The position numbers and the translations under genes were made by a program. This document shows positions 27,800 through 40,400 of a DNA stretch of 58,779 nt, in pieces. Position 1 is the stretch's first letter, and every line of letters starts with the position of its first letter. The stretch is from a virus, in the IMG/VR virus record IMGVR_UViG_3300032006_001933, positions 1 to 58,779 of that record; one strand, given 5' to 3'. The notes beneath the pieces were generated by a model, which saw nothing but the letters and a program-made list of their open reading frames with translations, did no database searches and was not told where the DNA came from.

Positions 27800-28429
27800 T
27801 TAACTTGCTGTATAGTTGGTTCTCACTTTAATTGTGTATAGAACTTGAATCTTTCTGTTTGCACTTTTTTGGACTGGATGAAATACTACATGGCTTAATA
27901 ATAATCCTTGATTTCTTCCATCTGCTGATTTTGCTTTTAAACCTAATTCATCAAATACAAAATTTCCATCAATAGTAGCATCGTCTGCTTTTTGATCTGC
28001 ACTTGCTAAATTAAAATTTGTATCGCTTGCTACCGGTTCATCATAATTTAAAGTGCATGTTATTATAATATCTGTATATGCATTTCCATCTGTATATGCA
28101 ATATCCATTTTATTTTCTGTTATGTCTGTATTATCGGCATCTAACACATCAACATTTTTAAAGAACCTATCATTATATAAATCATCATTTGCTAAAGTAA
28201 CTTTGGGTTCTCTATATGTAATATTACCTTGAGCATCTATAATTGTACCGTCATTTCCGAAATGCATTTCATATAAAGAAAAATGATCTTTATTGCTTAG
28301 TGTAGTTGCAATACATCTGCTCATATTTTCTGCATGTATTTTATTTGCTTTATCGACAAGGATCTCACCTGTATCTACATCAAATATTTTAACGTGTCCT
28401 TGCATATCTATATTAAGATTACTTTTCAT
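27800..28429 (-). CDS. Small virion structural protein (gp8 position)
   Basis: 209 residues, no cysteine beyond two, beta-rich, acidic. It opens MKSNLNIDMQGHVKIFDVDTGE and has a HAENMSRCIATTL segment and a FHPVQKSANRKIQVLYTIKVRTNY C-terminal strand pair. Its place between a giant baseplate-associated gene and a large fibre gene is that of wedge or fibre-attachment proteins in T4-like phages, but it is shorter than T4 gp8 (334) and I see no decisive motif. A TATAAATA late-promoter box lies 20 bases upstream of the ATG, so it is probably strongly expressed late. Confidence 0.65.
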   Translation of the reverse strand: MKSNLNIDMQGHVKIFDVDTGEILVDKANKIHAENMSRCIATTLSNKDHFSLYEMHFGNDGTIIDAQGNITYREPKVTLANDDLYNDRFFKNVDVLDADNTDITENKMDIAYTDGNAYTDIIITCTLNYDEPVASDTNFNLASADQKADDATIDGNFVFDELGLKAKSADGRNQGLLLSHVVFHPVQKSANRKIQVLYTIKVRTNYTAS

Positions 28430-28448
28430 TTATAATACCCTATATTAA

Positions 28449-28456
28449 TATTTATA
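28449..28456 (-). promoter_or_regulatory. T4-type late promoter box TATAAATA
   Basis: Exact TATAAATA on the minus strand, overlapping the stop of the 4066-residue gene and 20 bases before the ATG of the small structural gene. In T4 late transcription this box is bound by gp55. In such AT-rich DNA an 8-base match may arise by chance, but the placement directly ahead of a start is apt. Confidence 0.5.
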
Positions 28457-31400
28457 TGGTTCCTTTTCCTACATTTATAAGAGCCGCTTGTGTATTCGTG
28501 CTACTTTGTATTGTAGTAGTTCCATCATCATTAAATGCATTATATGCTTCAGGATCAGGATCTACCGGAAGTGCCACTGTAGGCCCTGCTGATGTTACTG
28601 TTACACCTGATGCATGAGTTGCCGCCGCTGTTCCGGCTACACCCCTGGTACAACCTTGAAGAACTCCGGTATTTGTTGTTTCATATCGTATTCTTTCAGC
28701 CCCAATAACGACTTCTCCTGGTGCTGTAGGGAGTGGTGTTATTGATGTTACGGATATTTCTGTTTCCTTTGAATCAAGAACTTCGGTTGTTGTTGTTTTA
28801 TTTGCATCTATCATTGTTTCATAAATTCGTGTACCTGTGTTATCAATAAACATTCTAAATGCTCTAGAATTGGCAGTTTCTGTACTACCTGATGTATTAG
28901 TTTGTACTCTTATATCGACAACTTCATCTGCTGAAGCATTAATTTCTTCTTCAAATGTTCTAGAATCAAAAACTGTTTCAATTTTAGAATGATACGGTTT
29001 AACTTCATTAAGATATGCTAAAATATCTTCTTCACTACCTACATCAAATGTTTTTGGAGTAAGAGCTCCTGGAGTTTTTCGTTGTAATTGTAAAAATGTA
29101 GTCTTAGCAACCCAATCTAAATTGGTTTGTTCTGCATATATAAAATGTATAACTGTAAAGAATAATTCTTTATAGTATTGTTTATATGTATCAATAAATA
29201 TATCTTCGTGTAAACCTTTTAAGATTGCTTGTAGTTCATTTGTATAATTTTTATCCCAACCACCTATATCATATTCTGCGGCATCCCAACCTGCATCTAT
29301 ATCTTGGACATCATACAATAAACTTGATAATTCAATAGTTCCGTTTTGTTTACCTATTTTAAACCAATTATCGTCTACCCATTGATAGAATGCCCAGTTA
29401 CCATCTGCATCGTCACTATCTACCCTTACTACAGAATAAACATCTTCATTTACATCATATAATTCATTTCTTGCACCTACTGTATATTGTGCAACAGACG
29501 ATGAACTAATAGTAAAGTCTGGATGAAACCAATCAACATATTTCCAATAATCTTGAGGAGCAAAAGTTGAATTACCTTTAGCAAAACTTTGTCCTAAATG
29601 TTTCTTCCAATTTAAATATGAATCACTTAAATTTATTTTTAATAAATTTTTATTTGCATTTTGTATTAATGCTCTTATTGCCGCTACTCTACTTTTAATC
29701 CAACTTTGTTTATAAGGCCGAATTTGCCCTCCATATCTAAATATATTATGTAATCGTAAATTAGGAACCATATTAGGTGAATCTACTGATATATTTCTAT
29801 CATCGATCCAGTTATAAGTTAATAATTCCTGCCATCGTTGCCTATTAAAATTACCTAATTCTTTAAACGTAGCATATTGATCATGAGCTACTGCGGTGGT
29901 AGATTGAGCGGCTCTGCCTACTATAATTCTATCACCTACTGCTGGATTAGTAAATTCCATACTATCTATATGCATTATAAAACCGTTTGAATCGGGTACT
30001 TCTATTTCTAACCACATTGCATGATAATCGTCTGTGCTAGAAACAAATTCTCCTTGAACACTATAAACCAATGTTGTTCCAAGACTTGTTTTTTCAGATG
30101 ATACTGCTGGTGTTAAAGTAACAGCCGTCATTGCATCAAAATCTACATCAGTTGCCGAATGTCCATATTTTAATTTTACAGAATCTAATGAAGTATTTGT
30201 TTTAAACAATGCTTTACCTTGGTATTGTATATTTTGTAATATTGTACCTCCAGCTAAATTTGCATTTTTTAAACTTCTTTGTCCAACATAATGAGTTGCA
30301 TTTTGGCTTGCACCAGTATATACACCACTTGCAAGTCCATATACAACGGCACTCGAATTAACAGTTGCTATTGTAAAAGTACCATCTGTTCCGCCTAATA
30401 CCGATACAACATCACCAACTGTATATCCACCGCCGCCTGTTTGTACTGTAGCAGATTGAATTACTCCGTTTATTTGTGTTATGTCAAGAGTTAATCCTGT
30501 GCCCGAACCACCAGTTGTTGCGGCAATACCAGATGAATACCCAGTACCACCTCCATAAATTGCAACGGTAGCAACTTTACCTGTAGGATCTATTGTACCT
30601 AATTTTGTACTCCAAAATGCAGTAGTTTTTTGTTCAAAGTCTCCATTTGTTAACATATTAACATCTGCATTGAACCTTCGTGTAGCAAATCTATCATAAT
30701 ATTTTAATTCTAGAATTTCTTCGTTTGATTCGCCTTCGTCTATAACTGCATAAGAACTTTCGTATCCAGATCCTTTTCTAGTGGAATCCATAGCAATAGC
30801 AGTAATTTCACCATTTACAATTGTTATATCTGAATCTATCACAGTTGCTTGAATCCCGCCTTCTGACGTTGGGGCACTTATAGTAACAGTAGGAGGAGTT
30901 GCTGAATTATATCCTTGTCCTGGACGATTCATAACAATACTATCAACTTTACCACTTACTATATTTGCATATGCATACGCTACTACATTTTCATATGGTA
31001 AACCATATGTATTTGATTCTGCTGGAGGAGTGCCTATCTCAACAGAAGCAGGAAAAGTTAATTCGCCTGCTTTTTCTCCTATTCTAAGTTGAATAGTAGT
31101 AGTTTGGTTATCAATGGATAATTTAGTATTTGTTTTAACTAAGGGCAACTCTTTATGTGTTTTATACAATTTAGTACTACTTTTAACAACATCATTTGCC
31201 ATATATTCTAATTTTTGATTCCAGTCATAATTATATTTTTTAGCAGAATATGTTGTTGAAGCACCATGTACAGTATATTCATTAATGTCGTCTCCATGCC
31301 AACCGCAAAGAAACATTTGAAGTCCATTATTATTAAAGCAAAAGCCTCTTGGTTTAGTTTCTTCATTTGTTACCTCAAACGATTTATTTGAATAGGATGC

Positions 31401-34400
31401 TGTTGAAACATCAAATGCTGTTGATAATGTGTATTTGAATATTGTCGGAGCACCACTTCCATTTAAAACATACATTGTAGTTCCATCTGATTGAAATTGT
31501 ACTGCTGATGGTTTTCCGGCTTGAGAACTAACATCAAAATTTTGAGAATATGTTGCTGTAGAAACATCAAAACCTGTTGTTAATGTATATTCATTAATAT
31601 CATCGCCTGCCCAACCCGTAACATACATTTTAGTTCCATCATTATTAAATGCCAAACCATAAGGCTGGAGTTCTTGAGTACTAATATCAAAACTATCTGT
31701 ATAGGAGGCAGTTGAGAGATCAAAACCTGTACTTAAAGCATATTCATAAACTTTATCATTATTTTGACCTAACATAATCAATATAGTTCCGTCTGTATTA
31801 AATTCTATACTATTTGAAGATACGTCTTGACCACTAACATCTAACGACTGAGCATAAGTTATTGTCGAAACATCAAATGCGGTTGATACCGAATATTCAT
31901 AAACTTTATCATTGGCTCTACCTAACATAAACATTTTAGTTCCGTCTGTGTTAAACTTCACATCTCTTACATCACTATCATCGGAAGTTAAAGCGGCTGA
32001 GGCTTTAACAAATGTAAAAAGTCCTGCTCCTGTTGGTGTAGGTGTTGTGTATGTATAATTTTGATCTTCTTCAATTCCTGCTACTTTTAATAAATCTTTA
32101 TTTTCGTCTATACCTAAAATACTTTCATGAAGTCTATTAGCAAATCTATTTGGTATTGTTGTTTCTTGATCTTCTTCTCTAATAGTAATCCATTCTTTAT
32201 GTGAATCATCAATATCGCTAGTAAAGTTTATTTGAAAAACAGAATTTTGGGTTAATCGTTCACCTACATTACCAGTTATAATATTTGATGCACCTCCAGG
32301 AGCCGCCCAAAAAAGTCCTTGTGCGGTAGGATCATTTAAGTATTCTCCAATTACTTTTGTAGATATTTCTCTATGAGATTGGGTTTGTGGAACTGAAGTT
32401 TTATTTTTAACCCAAAAATAATAAAATGTAGATACTTGTCCTGTTTGTGGATCGAGTGCTTCTTCTTCGCACCAATAGTAATGGGTAACTCCACTTAAAA
32501 TTTTTGTATATGCTTCACCTGATGCAATTTCACCATCTATTTCGTAATTACCTTCAACTAACGTAACCCATTCATCGGGTGCAACCGTACTTTTTGTCCA
32601 TTCATATATATCCATCGAAGAACCTGGAAATTGTTCTCCCCAATGTTTAAATGTATAATCTAAATCTAACGGTTGTTCATATTCTATATATCGAACAGTA
32701 TTTAAATTCCACCATGAAATACCAACCTCATGTTGCCCCCAATTTCGTGTTGAAGTTAATGTTTCTGTGTCTTGAGTTGTAGCATTATATAATGCTTGAT
32801 CATAACCTGAAATAATATCAATTTCTGCTTCAGCAATTCCAGGTACTATACCTTTAAACGGATCCCATACTTCTGCTCTTGCTAATTCTTTATTTTGTTC
32901 ATAATCATATACAATAACATTTGCTAATTGTCCTGTGTCTGCTTTTGGCTGTTGTTTGTTCATTTCAACAAATGTTCTATTAGTAGCATCATATTTAAAT
33001 GAACCCCAGCCTCTAGTTCTATTCTTATAAACAATCATCAATGGTTGTCCTGCTTGAAAAGTGCCACCTAAATTTTCAGGATAAAATATAATAGTAGTTC
33101 CTATTACTTCCCATGCCTTTGTGCCTCCACTTCCAGGTTCAAATTTTTGTCTAAACTCTCCTACAAATACATCTAAATCACCTGCTGTTGCTGGATATAC
33201 TAATTCATAACTTGATGTCAATGTAAATGAAGTACCACCTGCAAATGATGGGTTATACGAACCTGCGGCGGATGAGGCACCTATTGCTTGAGCTTGGACA
33301 TCATAGTATGCATCGCAATAAGCATAATTATTAGTTACCCAGTTCCATTTTGTGTTGGCAATAGAAGCAAACATTGCCGAATAATCCGAAAATCTACTTT
33401 TTCGAAATGCAAATACTTTACCATATACTTCATTGCTACCAACAAATTCATCTATATAAAATTGTTTATTTTCTCTTAATCCACATGTTTGACAATCTGA
33501 TCCTGTTGGAAATCCGGTTATCTTATGAATTCCATTTAGTGCAGGATTATTTTCTGCACCTGTAATCATAACATAATCACCTTCAGCTAAATTATGATCA
33601 ACTCCTAATTTAATAAGGGCTTCGTCACCAGTTTCATATCCTTTACAAATTTGTTCAATTCCAAAATTATCATCTTGAAGATTGAATGTCGACCAATCGC
33701 CTGCTCCTGTGTCTGCTGTCCATACATTAAATAATCCTGCTTCACCTGTTTCTATCCATCTATCTAATACAGTACTATCTGCCGCTTCAGCATCTGTTTT
33801 ATAATTAAATGCTGACAAATACATTTTATCGTCATCTGCTGGAACATTAACAGCAGGAACTTGACCATCTGCAAACGAAAGTATATAAGTAAAATCACCA
33901 TTTGCGTCTGCTCCTTTGGCTACAGCCGGATCAACTGTACTATTTGATAATGAGGCAGATGGCGTATAATACGAAAAATCAAATTCCCCGAATCTAGCCG
34001 TAACACCTGTTATACCATAAAGATAAGGATCAGCAGTTGCAGTAACTTTAGTAATACCATCAACTGTGAAAACACATTTTTCAATTACAAGTTCTGCTAA
34101 ATTACCACTTGCATGAGTTTTTGTGTATTTTGCATTTACTATACCATAAAAACTTTTAGCGGCGGCATTTATAATTCTAGTAGAAGTATATCGCTTACCT
34201 TTATATCGTACATAATATCCTTTTGCATAGGTATATGTATCTTTCCAATTTGGTGTCTGAAGTAATTTATATAATAATGAACTATCGTCATTTTTATATT
34301 TGTCATATAATGTAGGTAAATCTTCTAATTTAAAAACTTGATACGATGTTTCTTCTAATCTAGGATAACCAGCATTAGGTAAATCTTTTTCATACGTTTC

Positions 34401-37400
34401 AATTTCAGCAAGAGTATCTATCGATTGATCAAATATAGGTCTAGTACTAAATTGAACAGCAGGATTTGTTGATGGTTGTTCTAACCATCTTCCGTCTCCG
34501 CCTAACATACTAATAGTAGTATCATAATCAAAATCTGTTGCTTGTCCTTGATAAATTTCCCCAAAATTTATTAACTGAGGATTTGCTTTTATATCTGTAT
34601 TTTTAAGTGTAAATTCTTTAGTTGTTTGTTTAGATTCAGGACCAAATTCACCTAACCTAAACATCCATTCTTCTTCTAGATTAATATCAACACTTGCTTC
34701 AAGTAAAAATGTACTTCTAGTCAATCTATTAAAAACTTCAGGTGTACCTTTTAAATGGCTTACTCCTTTCATAAATTGAAATTGCACATCTTCTGAAAGA
34801 CGCATATTTCTTAAAAATTGTTTCTTTTCATAACCAATATTTTTTCTAGCAACATTTATACTATCTTTATTCAATCCTGTTTGCTCAGATGCAAAATAAC
34901 TAGAGGTTATATTGTCTACAGTTTTATCAAAATTTTCATATATTGTGTCACCATAAACTAAATAACCAGGCGCATGTAATGAACCATTCCATTCTGGAGT
35001 TTTTAAATATTCTATTTTAAATCTATGTTTTGCATCACCTAAAATAGGATAATAAATCATATCATCAAATATTGTTTTGTTGTTAATTATTAATAGATGT
35101 TCATAATCGCATACAACAAACGAAGCACAATAAATGGCCCTACTTTCATCCTTGGGTTTAACAGTAACATAATTTAATTGTCTATCAACATCTACAGTTG
35201 TTGAGTCAAATAAAGATTTATTTACATCTAAATAAAAACTGCCATATTCATAATCATTACTTTTTATATGACCATGTGCGGTTTTAAAATATAATAAATT
35301 ACCTGCAGGACTTAATTTAATAGATGTGTCGTCGCCCCATTCGGCTTCAGACCATAATATAAATTGTTGGGCAGTTAATGTCCAGTCTTCATACACTCCG
35401 TCTTGATTAGGATAATGAAATTCAAATCCTACATTTTCTAAATATTTTCCATAAGCATATAAGAAATTATACACATCATTTGCTGATTTAAATTCTGTAC
35501 CATAATCTATCCGTTTTGTGCCTGTATCAAATTCTGAATGTAATTGAATATTTGTTTCACTTACTGTAATTTGTTTAATTGTCGGCTTTAATTGATTTTG
35601 TATTATAAAATACGGTTTATCATTATGATATCCATAAACAGCATAACCTGTTGATGTTTTAATAATTTCAACACCACTATAAATATATTCTTTATATGGT
35701 GATGAATTGTGAAATTTAATAGTTAAGTCGTCGTTTGGTATAAAGTTATTTGATTTTTCTGATTGTAAACTATCTGCCAGCATAGATATAGAAGATTTTT
35801 TAGAAAATCCTTGCATTTTATAACTTAGTTTTGTGTTCAATTGTCTTTGTTGTCTAGCAAAATCTACATATATATCATTACCTAAAAACATTAATCTATC
35901 AACAATAGGTTGTTGCAATCCTAATATTCGTCTAGATAAACTATTATTATCTACTTCATTATGAATGAACAATTCATTTGAATTATGTCGTTTTTTTGTT
36001 TTATTAGATATAAATTGTTTTTTACGTTCTACAGATACTACTTCTATTACACCACCTTCTTGGGCGTGGTAAAGCCCACCTTGTGAATCATAATAGTATA
36101 ATATTTCTGGGGTAGATGAAGTTGGCGAAAATGTAGGTTTAGTTGCATCAGTTGCTTCGTCCCAACCTGTTGTGTACTGTCCAGAGACCTGGCCTTCCCA
36201 TGCTTCTGATAATTGAAAATCATGTCCGCTATAAGATGAATCTGTTAAATTAAATGTATATACATTTCCTGCTTGTAATACTAACTTTTTTTGTTGAACA
36301 CCATCTATATAAAATACTGTACCAGAGGTGTTACCAGCCTTGGGGGCTGTTGTCACATCAATTGTTATTGCTTTACTTCCGCTATCAGTTATTCTATCTT
36401 TTGTATCATAATATTTTTCTAAATATTTTGCAGGATTTATTGAAAATAAAAATTCATTTTCTACATATGGGAACAACGATGTTCGTTCCCATACAGTTTC
36501 TATCGGACTGCTATCACCTATGGACCAACTTGCTTTGGCTTCTAAAGCCGTCGGGCTTGACATTAAAGTTGCTGTAACAGGATCTTGTAATGTTCCGTCT
36601 ACGGCCACAGGAAATGTAGCACTAGGCCTCGCAACATTAATATCTTGAACAATAGTTTGGCCAGGTTCAGATATAATTCCTTTTTGCAAGGCAGAAATCA
36701 TATTATTTCGTTTAGTAGCATTGACCCATTCGTAATGTGTATCCCACCAAGAAGGTTTTCCTATAAAACCTAACATTTCCCAAGGATGAGAATGTGGTCT
36801 ATCTGTATCAAAATAATGTTTATAAATGCCTCTCCAATATCCTATTCCATTAGCATTAGCATCTGCACTATAATTCCATGTAAATTTATTATTTGCATCA
36901 TATCCTGTATTTGGTAATAATGTTATACCTCGAGCAATCTTAAATGCGTTAAAATAATTATCATAAAAATTATTTCTATCAGTTATTGTATATGGCGTTG
37001 TTCGATATTTTCCAGGAAATAAAGTTAAATCTTTTCGTTTAGATTCTGGACTATGTGAATAGGTTACTATATTGTCATCGTCGCTATTAAACTCAGATTG
37101 TATATGTCCATAAATTCTATTTTCTAATTCTAATAATGCTTTATCTCTATAATCTGTTATCGTGTGCGATAAAACAGATCCCGAACCTGTAATAGTTGAA
37201 TCGTGAGCTACTGTTTTTGAACCGTCATGTCCTTCAATTACAACTACTGTTCTAGAACCTGTATCGTCAACATAACTTTTTGGCACATATGTTGGAGCAA
37301 CGCCTAATTTAGCAAGAGTAGGTGGTATAAAACTTAATCCTTCGTCAATACTAACTTTTATGACAACTTTTCCTGATGCAACCGCTGTCCCTAATGTAAT

Positions 37401-40400
37401 AGTATTTGCATTAGGATCTAGAGTAAACTCAGTTTCAAATGTTTCAACATCATTGGTATCTATTGTATAAACATACACATGATTATGATATTGGTTTTTT
37501 CTTGTAATTGTTTTAGGTAAAGTAAATGTACTAGTTGATGTTGTCACTGAATATGTTTTTTCAACCATATTAAAATAATACGCCATATCACTATTTGCAA
37601 ATGGAAATGTATTATTTTTACCTAAATTTAAATCATATAATGCTTGATCAACTAATGCACTTGTGTTTGTGCCGGAATCCATTGAAGCATATAATTGTTC
37701 AATTTTTTGTATGAATTTCTTTTTAAACACATTATAACTATCAGCAGTATAATCTAATGCTAATAATAAATCATAATTTTCATTTCCCAACATTAAACCA
37801 AGTTTAAGTAAAGGAGATATTTGGTGATTAATTGTTCCACCAAATCCTGATTCACCACCTAAACTTCTATAATTATTATTACCAAATGCCGGACCTTTTA
37901 AACCAGGGTGTTTATCAATTAAATCAATCATATGCGGAAATATTTCTGCGTACGAAATATTACCCAATACCTCATTGCCTGGATTGTTTTTAAGTCCGTT
38001 TGGAACGTCGTATGCCCATTCATCTGTAGCACTGGTATCTGTAGTATAAAATTTTACATCTACTATGTCACCTACTGCTAATAAATTATCTGTACTTTGC
38101 GTTTGATTAGCAGGAGAAAATACTGGTACACCAGCATCAGAAACTGTTTCGTCTGTTCCTGAACTTTCGTAAGGTATAACTACATTTTTTCCATTAAAAA
38201 TATAATGTGTATCACGAGTTAATCTTACACCGTTATGATATACTTCTGGCCATCTTTGCTCTAATACTTTATCTATTATGATAAGTTTACCAGTTCCACT
38301 AGGTGAAGAATAATATAATACATCATTAGGTTCTGTTTCGCTTACTGCAAATGTAACTATTCCACTATGTGTATTATTATTTGTAACACCTGTACCATAT
38401 GCCGAGGCACTTGCATCTTGTATTTGAAAGGTTGTGGTTCCGTTGGTTATATCAAATGTATAAGTTTGCCCTTTAGCCAAATATAATGTAGGATTTATTC
38501 CTGAAAGTTTTTCAAACCCATAAGCAGATTTTAAACAAAACTCAAATCCTGTTGTAGTTGCTATAACATTATAATCACGTTCTGGTTCGAAATTAGTTGT
38601 ACCTAAATCAACAACAAAATCATCTTCTGCATTTGTAATATCTCGAGTTACAGTAATAGGTGTTCTAATTTGTTTGTAACTTTGTTCCCAACAATTATCA
38701 AAATCATATTTAGAAATGTCTCTATCAAATTTTCTTAGATAATACAACCCTAATATATCTTTTGGTATAGTACCTCTATCATACAAATACATTGTTTGTT
38801 GATGAGAATTATTAAACATTAAATTTGAAGTATTAGTAGACGACAAATAATTTGTAGTTGCATATGTTAACGGAAAACCTAAAAATTTATCCTCTGATCT
38901 ATCAGCAGTGGTTTTGTCTTCTAAATATTCAAAAACTGTATTACCTAAAAAGTCTGTTTCATTATATTCTGATAGCGGTTGAAATGTTGTATCATATAAT
39001 TCAAACTTTACTGGAACATTTTTAGTACCTTTTTCTTGTGCTAATCTCCATGTTGTTTGAGAAGATGTCTGGGCCGTAGGTCCATTTCTTCCATCGAACC
39101 AATAATCTTGACCTTGTAATGTAGTTCCATTTAATGAAGTAACAACATCACCATGGGTAGGCGGACCTGCCCCTCTACCATCTGTTTCTAATGTTAATGC
39201 TGTTGCACCTGTATTTGCTGTATTAACTTTATAAATTTTATTATTATATGTATCACTTGAAGAATTAACAAATAATACTCTATCGTTATCTTGAACTGTA
39301 TATCCATCATGAACTTCTGCCGCGGCAGACCCGCCCGATAATAGAAAACCGTTTGCCGCATCGGCAGGATCCATTGCTTCTGTAATAATAATATCAACAG
39401 GTTTTCTAAAATGTGTACCGTAATTATATAAATGTAAATCTCTCTCCCATTCTATAATAGGACGTTGTGCATAATCGTCGTCAACAATAATACCATCTAA
39501 TTTAAATGATTTAGTAAGATTTAACATTGTGTTTACTGCTTGAATAGTATTAATATGGTACCAATTATTAACTCTAGACCATGCATTATTATCTCTTGCA
39601 CTTTTTTCCATACAAATATATTCATGCATATAATGGACATCTTTATTAGCATTTACATACGGAGGCCTTGTAGTTTGTCCACCCATAATATGTAATGTAA
39701 CTCCACTAGTTGCATATCCTGCTCCTGCATTTGTAATTGTCAATGTAGTATCTACAGCACCATTGTTAACATCAGCCTCTAATATTGCGTGGGTACTTGG
39801 TGTACCACTTTGATCATATACATTAACAAATGGTATGTGAACATAGTTTGTGCCTTGTGTTCCTATTGAGTAACTTGCAACAGAACCAGTTCCTGTATCA
39901 ACTGTACCTAATGCTTGAGTCGGTGTAGCAAGACCCATAGATGTTTCTGTTACTGAACATAATGTACTTTCATCTATTAATGTTATTTTTTTACCTACAC
40001 CTGTTACCAAATATGTTTTTGTATCATTAATAAATGCAAGGCGCATTCCGTTTTCTAGTGTTAATGTTCTATTTCCATGTATGACTTGAGCTGATGTTGT
40101 GTATGTTCTTTTACCTTCTATTCCTGCTTTTGTTTCGCCATGTAATCCTACAAGAGGCAACCCAAAGGGCAACCACACATAACTATTCCAATTAACAAAC
40201 ATGTCATAATTTATAGGTGGTTTCCAAGCATAATTATAATCAGAAAATAATTTATCTAAATTTGTTGTGTTAGTTTCAAGATATTTTAACTTACTAATAA
40301 TATCATCATATGGTATAGCAGATTCATATTCTAAAGTTGATGGGTTTTGGCTTACGACTGTAGGATCTACTTGATATCTATTATTAAGAGTTGTTTTACT

